Shown: piece after piece, positions 9,592 through 18,312 of the stretch
Numbering within the stretch: position 1 is the first letter of the stretch
Layout of the letters: each line of letters begins with the position of its first letter
DNA from: CAYQUC01 sp964420605
GTDB lineage: Bacteria; Pseudomonadota; Gammaproteobacteria; UBA6429; Thiohalophilaceae
Assembly: GCA_964420605.1 (NCBI GenBank)
Contig: CAYQUC010000001.1
Location: 66,818 to 130,817 of the forward strand
Direction: 5' to 3'
Length of the DNA: 64,000 nt
Made by a program: the position numbers and the translations under genes
Notes under the pieces: generated by a model
Database searches by the model: none
What the model was told of the DNA's origin: nothing
Seen by the model: the letters and a program-made list of their open reading frames with translations, nothing else

Positions 9592-10446
9592 ATGACAATC
9601 AACTACGATTTACATTCTCATTCAACAGCATCTGATGGAACAATGACACCGACTGAATTAGTTCGACATGCGATTGAACAAAATGTTTCATATTTAGCGT
9701 TAACAGATCATGATAATACTGCAGGTTTGGACGAAGCGTTGAGTCTAGCTTCTCAATCGGATTTAAAGCTCATCCCTGGGATTGAAATTTCTGTTACTTG
9801 GAATAAGCAAACGGTTCACATTCTGGGTCTTTGTATTGATGCCTCTAACGCGGTATTGCAGGATGGTTTAATCAAATTAATGGAATATCGTGACTGGCGA
9901 GCACTTGAAATAGCGCATAGATTGGAAAAATCGGGTATATCAGGCGCTTATGAAGGGGCGGATAAATACCGTTCAGGGCGAATTTTTAGTCGCACTCATT
10001 TTGCTCGATTTTTGGTCGATGCGGGTTATGCAAAATCTATCCGTGATGTGTTTAAACATTATTTAATTCCGAATAAACCGGGTCATGTGTCTGGTAATTG
10101 GGCTAGTCTTAAAGACTGTATATCCTGGATCAAATTAGCAGGTGGTATTGCCGTAATTGCGCACCCAGCTCGTTATGGATTTACAGCTACGCGATTAAGG
10201 AAGTTGATAGAGGAGTTTAAAGAACTAGGTGGTGCTGCATTGGAGGTTGTTTCTGGCAGTCACTCGAAAGATGATATTCGCTACATGGCTGAACTAGCCG
10301 AGCAATATGGTTTGTATGCATCGAGTGGTTCAGATTTCCACGGTCCAAATAATCAGTATATTAATCTCGGTAAAATGCCAGCCCTACCTGATAAGAGCAT
10401 TCCAATATGGGAGCATCCAGACTGGCATGTTAATGTAAGTTATTGA
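9592..10446 (+). CDS. rnm: PHP-domain 5'-3' exoribonuclease (RNase AM / YciV type)
   Basis: PHP-family metal-dependent phosphoesterase. The closest characterised family member is E. coli YciV/RNase AM, which degrades short RNAs and trims 5' ends of rRNA. PHP metal motifs are visible: DLHSHST near residue 6, LTDHDN near residue 41, PGIEIS near residue 62, HPAR near residue 190 and SGSDFHG near residue 242. The length of 284 residues matches. It is first in the run rnm-yciO-trpS-scpA-scpB-rluB, whose order is common in gammaproteobacteria. ATG start; the first 190 bp upstream are shared with divergent yciB. Confidence 0.92.
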   Translation: MTINYDLHSHSTASDGTMTPTELVRHAIEQNVSYLALTDHDNTAGLDEALSLASQSDLKLIPGIEISVTWNKQTVHILGLCIDASNAVLQDGLIKLMEYRDWRALEIAHRLEKSGISGAYEGADKYRSGRIFSRTHFARFLVDAGYAKSIRDVFKHYLIPNKPGHVSGNWASLKDCISWIKLAGGIAVIAHPARYGFTATRLRKLIEEFKELGGAALEVVSGSHSKDDIRYMAELAEQYGLYASSGSDFHGPNNQYINLGKMPALPDKSIPIWEHPDWHVNVSY

Positions 10447-10532
10447 ATTTATTTATGTTTTGCAAGTATGTCACTCTGGCATTTAATCTGTTTTATAAAT
10501 TTACAGTTACCCTTTATTTGGAAATCCATTAA

Positions 10533-11156
10533 GTGCAATTTTTTGAAATTCACCCTCAAAATCCACAACTTCGGTTGATTCAAAAATCGGTTGAGATAAT
10601 ACAACAGGGGGGCGTTATTGCTTACCCAACCGATTCAGCTTACGCGCTAGGTTGTCATATTGGTGATAAACACGCTTTAGAGCGAATTCGTCAAATCCGA
10701 AAGGTCGATAAAAATCATAATTTTACCTTGGTTGTCCAAGATTTATCAGAAATTTCAATATACGCAAAAGTGGATAATCCTACCTACCGTTTACTAAAAT
10801 CGTGTACCCCGGGAGCTTATACTTTCATTTTACAAGGAACACGTGAAGTGCCTAAAAGATTATTACATCCAAAACGTAAAACAATTGGTTTACGGGTACC
10901 TGATAATATTATTGTGCATAATTTGTTGGTTGAGCTAAATGAACCTTTAATGAGCTCAACTTTGATATTGCCGGATGAAACTATGCCGTTAACGGATGCG
11001 GAAGATATTAGAAATGCATTAGCACGGCATGTTGATTTAATTATTGATGGCGGTCATTGTGGCATTGAACCGACCACCGTGGTTGATTTTACTCAGGACA
11101 TTCCCGATATAGTGCGGTTTGGAAAGGGTGATTCAAGTTGTTTTAATTTAAATTGA
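10533..11156 (+). CDS. yciO: YciO-family threonylcarbamoyl-AMP synthase-like protein
   Basis: Member of the TsaC/Sua5/YciO fold, which binds ATP and forms threonylcarbamoyl-AMP for tRNA t6A synthesis. The typical strand GGVIAYPTDSAYALGC (about residues 27-42), the KxR-like segment, and KRKTIGLRVPD (about residues 113-123) are present. The last motif places it in the YciO branch rather than TsaC proper; YciO activity in t6A synthesis is weak or uncertain. GTG start. It follows the PHP gene by 86 bp, and the two are adjacent in many gammaproteobacteria. Confidence 0.9.
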   Translation: MQFFEIHPQNPQLRLIQKSVEIIQQGGVIAYPTDSAYALGCHIGDKHALERIRQIRKVDKNHNFTLVVQDLSEISIYAKVDNPTYRLLKSCTPGAYTFILQGTREVPKRLLHPKRKTIGLRVPDNIIVHNLLVELNEPLMSSTLILPDETMPLTDAEDIRNALARHVDLIIDGGHCGIEPTTVVDFTQDIPDIVRFGKGDSSCFNLN

Positions 11157-11323
11157 AATAACGCTTTTCGTACTATTGTTGTGCCGATGATAACAGTATA
11201 ATGGCTTATAAAATAAGTAATCAAATACATTAAATTTGCATTGTAACTTATTGATATTTAAACTAAATCAACTTTTTTTGTTCTTAACAGTTTCATTCAT
11301 TCGAAAGTCAGGGAATATATTAC

Positions 11324-12538
11324 GTGGGTGTTTTACCAAATAATCGTCAAAGAGTTTTATCAGGAATGCGTCCAACAGGTGCGCTACATTTAGGACATTA
11401 TCATGGTGTTCTAAAAAATTGGTTAAAATTACAACATGAGTATGAGTGTTTCTTTTTTGTGGCTGATTGGCACGCGCTAACGACACATTATGTCGATACC
11501 TCGATAATTGAACAAAGTGTTTGGGATATGGTCATTGACTGGTTGGCAGTGGGAATTGATCCTGGTGAAGCCTGTTTGTTTATTCAGTCTAAAGTGCCGG
11601 AACATGCAGAATTACATTTACTATTATCCATGATTACACCTTTGGGTTGGTTAGAACGAGTACCAAGTTATAAAGATCAACAAGATAAACTTAAAGAGCG
11701 CGATTTAGCTACGCATGGTTTTTTAGGCTATCCATTATTACAAAGTGCCGATATCCTTATTTATAAAGCGGGCTTAGTTCCTGTTGGTGAAGATCAAGTG
11801 GCTCATATTGAATTAACGCGTGAAGTTGCGCGTCGCTTCAATCATATTTACGGTAGAGAACCGGATTTCGAAGAACGAGCTGAAGCAGCTATTAAGAAAA
11901 TGGGCAAGAAAAATGCCAAATTATTCAAGACTTTACAGAAAAAGTTTCAAGAACAAGGTGATGAGGAAGCTCTTGAAACCGCCAGAGCACTATTAGAGTC
12001 TCAGCAAAATATCGCTTTAGGAGATAAAGAGCGTTTGTTTGGTTATTTAGAAGGTGGTGGTAAATTGATATTAATCGAGCCAAACTCGGTGCTTACTGAT
12101 GCCTCAAAAATGCCGGGGTTAGATGGTCAGAAAATGTCAAAGTCGTATAATAATATTATTTCATTACGTGAAGAAGCGCCGAGTATTGATAAAAAGTTAC
12201 GAACCATGCCCACTGATCCTGCTCGTGTCAGGCGTAATGATCCTGGTGAGCCTGAAAAATGTCCGGTATGGAATTTACATCAGGTATATTCTAGCCACGA
12301 TGTGCAAGACTGGGTACAGGAAGGCTGTCGTTCTGCAGGCATTGGTTGTTTGGATTGCAAGCAACCGATTATTGAAGCAATTCAAGCCGAGGTAGCTGGG
12401 ATTCGTGAACGTGCTAAAGAATATGAAGCGGATAAACAATTGGTTCGTTCAGTTATTAATGAAGGCACAGAAAAAGCACGTGATATTGCAAGACAAACAT
12501 TAGAAGAAGTACGACAGGTGATGGGATTATCCTATTAA
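11324..12538 (+). CDS. trpS: Tryptophanyl-tRNA synthetase
   Basis: Class I aminoacyl-tRNA synthetase charging tRNA-Trp. The HIGH-type motif is HLGH (residues 22-25) and the KMSKS loop is intact (residues 270-274). At 404 residues it is longer than the roughly 335-residue E. coli enzyme because of a charged insertion of about 60 residues before the KMSKS loop (roughly residues 185-250, with FKTLQKKFQEQ). Such long TrpRS forms are known in other proteobacteria. GTG start; the upstream 167 bp hold no obvious leader peptide. scpA follows by 54 bp. Confidence 0.97.
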   Translation: MGVLPNNRQRVLSGMRPTGALHLGHYHGVLKNWLKLQHEYECFFFVADWHALTTHYVDTSIIEQSVWDMVIDWLAVGIDPGEACLFIQSKVPEHAELHLLLSMITPLGWLERVPSYKDQQDKLKERDLATHGFLGYPLLQSADILIYKAGLVPVGEDQVAHIELTREVARRFNHIYGREPDFEERAEAAIKKMGKKNAKLFKTLQKKFQEQGDEEALETARALLESQQNIALGDKERLFGYLEGGGKLILIEPNSVLTDASKMPGLDGQKMSKSYNNIISLREEAPSIDKKLRTMPTDPARVRRNDPGEPEKCPVWNLHQVYSSHDVQDWVQEGCRSAGIGCLDCKQPIIEAIQAEVAGIRERAKEYEADKQLVRSVINEGTEKARDIARQTLEEVRQVMGLSY

Positions 12539-12592
12539 CTACTGTCGCGAGAGTGACACATAAATTTAATTTTTTGATATAGGTTATTTTTT

Positions 12593-13429
12593 TTGAATAC
12601 AGATAATAAACCAGAACACGTTACTTCACCACAGCAGGAAATGCCGTTTGCTATTGTGCAAGGTACTGAAGTCACTGAGGTCCCAAAAGATTTATACATT
12701 CCACCAGAAGCGTTGGAAGTATTCCTTGAGGCTTTTGAGGGGCCATTAGATTTATTATTGTATTTAATAAAAAAACAAAATTTAGAAATTCTAGATATAC
12801 CTGTTTCTGAAATTACTCGGCAATATGTTGAATATATTGACCTAATGGATGACTTGCAGTTAGAGCTAGCAGCTGAATATTTAGTGATGGCTGCAATGCT
12901 CGCTGAAATTAAATCGCGAATGTTATTACCTCGTATTCAAGATGATAATGATGAAGTGGACGATCCTCGTGCAGAATTAGTACGTCGATTACAAGAATAT
13001 GAACGTTATAAAAAAGCAGCAGAAGATATTGATGAAATGCCACGCATGGGACGAGATAATTTAGAAGTCAGTGCTATTGTTGAAGATAAGAAGGTTATAA
13101 AGTTACAGGCAAAAGTAGAAATGCGCGATCTCTTACTCGCATTAAAAGATGTTATAGTTCGAGCCGAAACTTTCGCGCATCATAAAATTGAATTAGAACC
13201 GTTATCTGTTAGAGAACGAATGACAATTGTACTTGATCGTGTAAACGCAGAATCATTTACCAATTTTGTAGATTTATTTGATCCTGAGGAAGGTAAGGGT
13301 GGGATCGTTGTAACGTTATTAGCTATATTGGAATTAATCAAACAATCAGTTATAGAGTTTATTCAAACTGAAACCTTCGGACCAATTCATGTGAAGGCAC
13401 GTTCCGCAAGTATTGAAACATCCGAATAA
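12593..13429 (+). CDS. scpA: Segregation and condensation protein A
   Basis: Kleisin subunit that bridges the two SMC heads in SMC-ScpAB condensin. The N-terminal kleisin signature FEGPLDLLLYLIKKQNLEI lies at about residues 48-66, followed by the IPVSEIT and EYLVMAAMLAEIKSRMLLP segments. The C-terminal winged-helix region that binds the second SMC head covers about residues 200-270. The start is a TTG codon after a short AGG about 9 bp upstream, and the first 40 residues before the kleisin fold are variable. scpB lies 50 bp downstream. Confidence 0.96.
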   Translation: MNTDNKPEHVTSPQQEMPFAIVQGTEVTEVPKDLYIPPEALEVFLEAFEGPLDLLLYLIKKQNLEILDIPVSEITRQYVEYIDLMDDLQLELAAEYLVMAAMLAEIKSRMLLPRIQDDNDEVDDPRAELVRRLQEYERYKKAAEDIDEMPRMGRDNLEVSAIVEDKKVIKLQAKVEMRDLLLALKDVIVRAETFAHHKIELEPLSVRERMTIVLDRVNAESFTNFVDLFDPEEGKGGIVVTLLAILELIKQSVIEFIQTETFGPIHVKARSASIETSE

Positions 13430-13479
13430 ATACGATGAAATTAATTTAATCAGATAAATTTATAATAGACTAATAAGCC

Positions 13480-14368
13480 ATGAATATTGAACAATTAAAA
13501 AACATAATTGAAGCCGCTTTACTTGCATCAGCTGTTCCTTTGAAGATAGATAAGTTACAAGAATTATTTACTGAAGATGAAGAGGTGGATGATGATGATA
13601 TTAGCAAAGCACTAAATACCTTAGGTGAAGATTGTACTGCTCGTGGTGTCGAGTTAAAAGAGGTTCGTAGTGGTTTTCGGCTTCAAGTAAAACAAGAATA
13701 TTCGGAATGGGTATCTAAACTATGGCAAGAACGTCCATCAAAATATTCGAGAGCTTTATTAGAAACGCTAGCATTAGTTGCTTACCGACAACCCATCACT
13801 CGAAGTGAAGTAGAACAAGTTCGAGGTGTTAGTGTTAGTTCTCACATAATGAAAACATTATTAGAACGCAATTGGGTGAAAGTAGTTGGTCATCGAGATG
13901 TTCCTGGTAAACCGGGTTTATATGCCACCACCACAGAATTTTTGGATTATTTTAATTTGAAAAATCTTAGTGAATTACCACCCTTAAGTGAAATACGTGA
14001 TATTGATTCAATTAATGCTGAGTTAGAACTTGAAATACCTGCTGGTCCTGTGTCGGAGCCAACTGAGTCAGTTAGTGATGATATCGAGTTATCAGTCGCT
14101 TTTGCTGACGATGATGATGAATTAGATGTCGTCAATGAATCGGACTCTGACACTGTTAATGAATCGGATTCTGACACTGTTAATGAATCGGATTCTGACA
14201 CTGTTAATGAATCGGATTCTGACANNNNNNNNNNNNNNNNNNNNNNNNNNNNNNNNNNNNNNNNNNNNNNNNNNNNNNNNNNNNNNNNNNNNNNNNNNNN
14301 NNNNNNNNNNNNNNNNNNNNNNNNCTGTTAATGAATCGGATTCTGATAAAGAAGTTTTAGAAGCATAA
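13480..14368 (+). CDS. scpB: Segregation and condensation protein B, interrupted by an assembly gap
   Basis: ScpB, the dimeric winged-helix subunit of condensin. The two winged helices occupy about residues 1-165, with ALVAYRQPITRSEVEQVRG and VGHRDVPGKPGLYATT as clear family motifs. The acidic tail contains a repeated octapeptide VNESDSDT and runs into 100 N at 14225-14324. After the gap the sequence resumes in the same repeat and ends KEVLEA plus a stop at 14368. With 100 placeholder bases the two halves are in different frames; a true gap length divisible by 3, most simply a multiple of 24, restores one open frame. I therefore treat it as one intact gene with a mis-sized gap, not a frameshift. 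Confidence 0.88.
14131..14348 (+). repeat. 24-bp in-frame tandem repeat in scpB
   Basis: At least four visible copies of a 24-bp unit (14131-14154, 14155-14178, 14179-14202, 14203-14224 cut by the gap) plus one copy after the gap from 14327. Each unit encodes VNESDSDT. The copies are nearly identical at the DNA level; the first differs by two bases. Near-identity suggests recent expansion and explains why the assembler could not cross the array. Confidence 0.95.
14225..14324. other. Assembly gap of 100 N
   Basis: Exactly 100 undetermined bases, a customary placeholder for a gap of unknown size. It sits inside the scpB tandem repeat, so the real sequence is probably more copies of the 24-bp unit. 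Confidence 0.97.
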
Positions 14369-14441
14369 GCTTAATCCTTGGTTTATTCAAACGACTAAAA
14401 TTAGTTCCTAATTACACAGTATTTATAACGTGGTATCTCTA

Positions 14442-15209
14442 ATGGCTGAAAGACTTCAAAAAGTATTAGCAAACGCTGGTTTGGCATCTCGACGTGAAAT
14501 TGAAAAGTGGATTGAGGCCGGGCGAATTAAAGTTAATGGTAAAATTGCAATTCTCGGAACAAGGGTTTCTGAGCGCGATAAAATTTTTATTGATGATAAG
14601 GCTGTTTATTTGAATGATTTAACCGTTAATCACCAAACAATTGCCTACCATAAACCCACTGGACAAATTTGTTCTAGAAGTGATCCTGAAGGACGAGATA
14701 CCGTCTTTTCTCACTTACCAAAACTTAAAAACCAACGTTGGATTTCTGTTGGTCGACTCGATATAAACACTTCTGGATTATTATTATTCACAACTGATGG
14801 TGAGCTCGCAAATAAATTAATGCATCCGTCTTCTGAGATTGATCGTGAATATGCCGTTAGGGTTTTAGGTAAAGTCGATGATGACATGATTAAAAAATTG
14901 ACTAAAGGCGTTAAGTTGAACGACGGCTTTGCAAAATTTAAATCAGTACGTGAAGCTGGTGGCGAAGGGGCTAATCATTGGTATCATGTCATTTTGACAG
15001 AAGGTAAAAATCGAGAAGTCCGACGCTTGTGGGAAGCCATTGGAGTTAAAGTTAGTCGTTTAATACGCATTCGGTTTGGAGAAGTTAAATTAAACCGAGG
15101 CCTACAAGCAGGAAACAGTGAAGAAATAACTTTCGACATAATAACGGGTAAGAAACCAGGGCAACCTCAAAAGAAACATTTCATGCAAAAGAAAAAATTT
15201 AAGCGATAG
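14442..15209 (+). CDS. rluB: 23S rRNA pseudouridine synthase RluB family
   Basis: Converts a uridine of 23S rRNA (U2605 in E. coli) to pseudouridine. It has an N-terminal S4 RNA-binding domain (residues 1-60, starting AERLQKVLANAGLASRRE) and the RsuA/RluB/E/F catalytic domain with GRLDINTSGLLLFT holding the catalytic Asp107. The C-terminal basic tail is typical of RluB. I place the start at ATG 14442, because family members begin at this point. An in-frame GTG 12 bp upstream is possible. It ends the housekeeping run after scpB, the usual gammaproteobacterial order. Confidence 0.93.
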   Translation: MAERLQKVLANAGLASRREIEKWIEAGRIKVNGKIAILGTRVSERDKIFIDDKAVYLNDLTVNHQTIAYHKPTGQICSRSDPEGRDTVFSHLPKLKNQRWISVGRLDINTSGLLLFTTDGELANKLMHPSSEIDREYAVRVLGKVDDDMIKKLTKGVKLNDGFAKFKSVREAGGEGANHWYHVILTEGKNREVRRLWEAIGVKVSRLIRIRFGEVKLNRGLQAGNSEEITFDIITGKKPGQPQKKHFMQKKKFKR

Positions 15210-15232
15210 ATTTATTATCCTATAATAGTAGC

Positions 15233-15895
15233 TTATAATTTTTTAAACTGATAAACACAAGTTACAATATGCGTCGCATCATAATCGAATTTTCCAATTA
15301 ATGTTAAACTGTCGACTTTTGTTGTTAGTTTAGTTTGTAATAACGTGACATAGAATGACTTTGTTTTAAAGTCAACGCTGATTTCAATATCTTTAAAGTT
15401 TATATAAGATTGTGTTAAGGGGTGAAGAAATTTAAAAACACTTTCTTTAGCACTGAATATAATTTTATGAATACATATACGTTCATTTTTTTTTTGTAAT
15501 AGTTGATTTTTTATTATTTCATTTTGAGTTTGAGTAGTTGCAATTAATTTTTCTTCTAGTTTTGTGTTTAACTCAGCATCAATCCCAATCCCTATAAAAT
15601 TATTTTTTAAAGCAACTGCTGCTGCACAGTATCCTTTGCAATGAGTAATGCTCCCAATTACATTTTGGGGCCATACAGGTTCTCGATGTTCGCCGATTAC
15701 AATAGCCTCATGTTCATGACATTTTAATTCTTTTATTGCAATGTGAGCGCAATTCCTTCCTTGTAAAAATTCTGTTTTTCGACGATCCGTGGCATTTTGG
15801 AGTAATTGAATTTCATCAGGATGCACATGGGTAGTAATTATGCTTCCATTGGTAATTACACATGCTATATTATTAGGGACAAGATTATTAATCAC
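15233..15895 (-). CDS. 4'-phosphopantetheinyl transferase, EntD/Sfp-like
   Basis: Transfers the phosphopantetheine arm of coenzyme A to a carrier-protein serine. EntD-like motifs are visible: FLQGRNCAHIA near residue 43, GEHREPVWP near residue 69, GSITHCKGYCAA near residue 81, the metal-binding IGIDAE near residue 105, and FSAKESVFK near residue 152. GTG start with no convincing Shine-Dalgarno sequence. No carrier protein, NRPS or PKS gene is in this window, so its client lies elsewhere. It is convergent with rluB and divergent from the exopolysaccharide priming transferase. Confidence 0.87.
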   Translation of the reverse strand: MINNLVPNNIACVITNGSIITTHVHPDEIQLLQNATDRRKTEFLQGRNCAHIAIKELKCHEHEAIVIGEHREPVWPQNVIGSITHCKGYCAAAVALKNNFIGIGIDAELNTKLEEKLIATTQTQNEIIKNQLLQKKNERICIHKIIFSAKESVFKFLHPLTQSYINFKDIEISVDFKTKSFYVTLLQTKLTTKVDSLTLIGKFDYDATHIVTCVYQFKKL

Positions 15896-15989
15896 AATTT
15901 CAGTAAGTATTATATTTATTGATTGTTTATAATTAAAATGAATTATATATGTGATTATACTCTTAAAATATTAAGTTGTAATATTTTAG

Positions 15990-16022
15990 TAAAATGAATA
16001 ATTAATTTATCTCGCCTATAAT
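15990..16022 (+). promoter_or_regulatory. Possible promoter of the exopolysaccharide priming transferase
   Basis: A perfect TATAAT lies at 16017-16022, about 32 bp before the preferred TTG start. The region 17 bp upstream (around 15994-15999) is only a weak match to a -35 box. In such AT-rich DNA a single -10 match is not strong evidence. Confidence 0.3.
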
Positions 16023-16053
16023 TATATAGATTTGAATAGAAAGGAGCTTGAGA

Positions 16054-17454
16054 TTGGCTACTGTAAGAATTTTTCGACATTATATACGACTTCCCTTTTT
16101 AATTTTGTTGTTCGTGGAAATGGCAATATTTTTAGTTGCAATTTATTTTGGAGCCGAAATTCGGTTTTCAGGAGATGAAAACTTAATTGAACGAAGCGTT
16201 GGTAATGTTATTGATAAATCCTTAATCTATTCAATAACGATGATAGCCTGTATGGGAGCAATGGGCTTGTATAAACCTCATTTGCGTGAAGGGTTGTCGG
16301 GTAGTTTTTTACGGATTTCGGCTAGTTTTTTTATTGGAGCTATAACATTAACGCTTATATTTTATTTGTTTCCATTTACTTTTTTAGGTCGAGGTATATT
16401 GGCTATTGCTAATATGAGTTCGTTTTTAGTAATCGTTTTTATCCGAGTTCTATTTTTGAAATATGGCGAAAAATCATTAAAGCGCAATATTATCATTCTT
16501 GGTGCAGGTGAAAAGGCACAGGAAATTTTAAACTCACTTCGCAGAGATTCAGACCGTAAGGGATTTAATTTAATTGGTTTTATCCATATTCGAGGTGAAA
16601 AAGATGTGGTATCTAGTGCCAGCATAATAAACTTGAATAGTTCTCTGTTAGACTTTTCAATTAAAAATAAAATTGATGAAATTGTAATCGCGGTTGACGA
16701 CCGACGGAAAGCTTTTCCGCTAAGTGAATTATTAGATTGTAGGATGAGTGGTATTGATGTTATTGAAATTTTAACATTTTTTGAACGGGAAACAGGAAAA
16801 ATACGGGTAGATTTATTAAATCCGAGTTGGCTTGTATTTTCAGATGGATTTCAGGATAGTGCCTATAGAAACTACGTAAAACGATTTGTTGATATACTTG
16901 CAAGTTCAATTTTATTGTTTTTTACTTGGCCAATAATGTTACTTACTATCACGGCTATTTACATTGAAAGTAATTTTAAAGGGCCTTTTTTATATAGCCA
17001 AATTAGGATTGGTGAAAATGGAAAGCCGTTTGCAGTATTAAAGTTTAGAAGTATGACAGTTAATGCAGAGAAAGAAGGAGGAGCGCAATGGGCTCAAAAA
17101 AATGATTCACGGATTACCAAGGTTGGAAATTTTATTCGAAAAGTAAGAATCGATGAGTTACCTCAGATTTTTAATGTTCTTAAAGGTGAAATGAGTTTTG
17201 TCGGACCAAGACCAGAACGGCCTGAATTTGTAGTCATGTTAAATGACTCAATTCCCTATTTTGAAGAGCGTCACAGAGTTAAACCTGGAATTACAGGATG
17301 GGCACAATTATGTTATCCCTATGGTGCGTCAGAGAAAGATTCTCTAGAAAAGCTCCAATATGACTTATATTACGTCAAAAACCACAGTACTATTTTAGAT
17401 TTTTTAGTCTTAGTCCAAACAGCAGAAGTAATTTTATTTGGAAAAGGACGGTAA
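16054..17454 (+). CDS. Exopolysaccharide priming sugar transferase (EpsB/WbaP-type)
   Basis: Polyisoprenyl-phosphate hexose-1-phosphate transferase that starts repeat-unit synthesis on undecaprenyl phosphate in the inner membrane. It has about four or five N-terminal membrane segments, a Rossmann-like domain (IIILGAGEKAQEIL, about residue 148) and the C-terminal bacterial sugar-transferase domain with KRFVDILAS, VLKFRSMTVNAE, RKVRIDELPQ, MSFVGPRPERPEF and KPGITGWAQL. The overall form matches the exosortase-locus EpsB family. I prefer TTG 16054, giving MATVRIFRHY, because AAGGAG at 16041-16046 is 7 bp away and the family begins there. TTG 16048 would be too close. First gene of the polysaccharide locus. 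Confidence 0.93.
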   Translation: MATVRIFRHYIRLPFLILLFVEMAIFLVAIYFGAEIRFSGDENLIERSVGNVIDKSLIYSITMIACMGAMGLYKPHLREGLSGSFLRISASFFIGAITLTLIFYLFPFTFLGRGILAIANMSSFLVIVFIRVLFLKYGEKSLKRNIIILGAGEKAQEILNSLRRDSDRKGFNLIGFIHIRGEKDVVSSASIINLNSSLLDFSIKNKIDEIVIAVDDRRKAFPLSELLDCRMSGIDVIEILTFFERETGKIRVDLLNPSWLVFSDGFQDSAYRNYVKRFVDILASSILLFFTWPIMLLTITAIYIESNFKGPFLYSQIRIGENGKPFAVLKFRSMTVNAEKEGGAQWAQKNDSRITKVGNFIRKVRIDELPQIFNVLKGEMSFVGPRPERPEFVVMLNDSIPYFEERHRVKPGITGWAQLCYPYGASEKDSLEKLQYDLYYVKNHSTILDFLVLVQTAEVILFGKGR

Positions 17455-18312
17455 TTATTTGTTAACGCGCAGGGGGTCAAGTGGTGAGTTAAACCATGAG
17501 GTTACCTTATCCTTTTTAAAATACACCTTGGATATTTGGTAATACCAAGTATCACGGGATTTTCGAACCGGTTCTCCTTGGATTATACGTACATCCGACT
17601 TTGAGTCTCCTTTTTCGAAATTTTTAGCGGTGATTCTTTTCTGTGTATAGGGTATATCATTTTCAGAAATACTGTTTAGAGGGTATTTCTTATCCTGATA
17701 CCAATCGATTACTATACCATTTTGAAATAATATCCACGAATTTCCATAATGCCAGGTTTGAGAAATCGTAAAATCTGGTTGCCCGTGAATTTTTAATACG
17801 GCTTGTTGTGATGAGCCCTTAGAAAAATAATTTGTTTTCGTGTTTAGTGGCTGAAGTTGACTATTTTGTTTGCTAGTACCACCAAGTGTAGAGAATACTG
17901 TATTTGGATCTTGTGTAAATAAGGTCTGATAGATAAAAATAAGTGCGATGCTCAAGAATAATATACTTAAATATTTTTTATAATTGCGTTTTTCAAGTAC
18001 CTTTTCAGTATTTAAATTTTGATAAAGAGATGAAACATCAAAAGCTGTTTCATTTTGACGGCTTGAGACAGTAACTGAAATTTCAGGCATAACGCCATTT
18101 TGTTGATAATATTCAGTAATTTTGAAATAAGCGACATTAATTTCTTTGAGTTTTTCTTCAGCAAACTGTTGTTCTTCTTCATTATTAATAAATTTGTCTG
18201 GGTGCCACTGTTTTACTGAACGTTTATAGGCGTACTTACAGGACTCTAAATCGGAGTTTTGCGACAAACGCAATGTTTTATAATGACTTGTAAATGATTG
18301 TTGCTTGTTCAT
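17455..18312 (-). CDS. Membrane-anchored J-domain protein with two C-terminal repeats
   Basis: A DnaJ-like co-chaperone of 285 residues. The J domain covers about residues 7-70 and keeps the HPD motif (WHPDKF) needed to stimulate DnaK. A single membrane segment follows at about residues 110-130. The rest holds two related repeats (about residues 165-215 and 228-282), each reading GxSxxxVxxIxGxP then W.Y...; this resembles the SmpA/BamE-type repeat. No Gly/Phe region or zinc finger is present. It lies on the minus strand between the priming transferase and the export genes, ending one base from the transferase stop. Its job in the locus is unknown; N-terminus would be cytoplasmic and the repeats periplasmic. 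Confidence 0.8.
   Translation of the reverse strand: MNKQQSFTSHYKTLRLSQNSDLESCKYAYKRSVKQWHPDKFINNEEEQQFAEEKLKEINVAYFKITEYYQQNGVMPEISVTVSSRQNETAFDVSSLYQNLNTEKVLEKRNYKKYLSILFLSIALIFIYQTLFTQDPNTVFSTLGGTSKQNSQLQPLNTKTNYFSKGSSQQAVLKIHGQPDFTISQTWHYGNSWILFQNGIVIDWYQDKKYPLNSISENDIPYTQKRITAKNFEKGDSKSDVRIIQGEPVRKSRDTWYYQISKVYFKKDKVTSWFNSPLDPLRVNK

Noticed and set aside
13947..14201. Antisense reading frame of the scpB tail with repeated SESDSLTV
   Set aside because: It mirrors the scpB tandem repeat on the other strand; the repeated unit opens several frames by itself.
14131..14348. Possible CRISPR array
   Set aside because: The copies are directly adjacent with no spacers and are in frame within scpB.
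14126..14368. Second plus-strand frame across the N gap
   Set aside because: The downstream part is the true end of ScpB in the frame restored by a correctly sized gap; the upstream part is out of frame with ScpB and not a separate gene.
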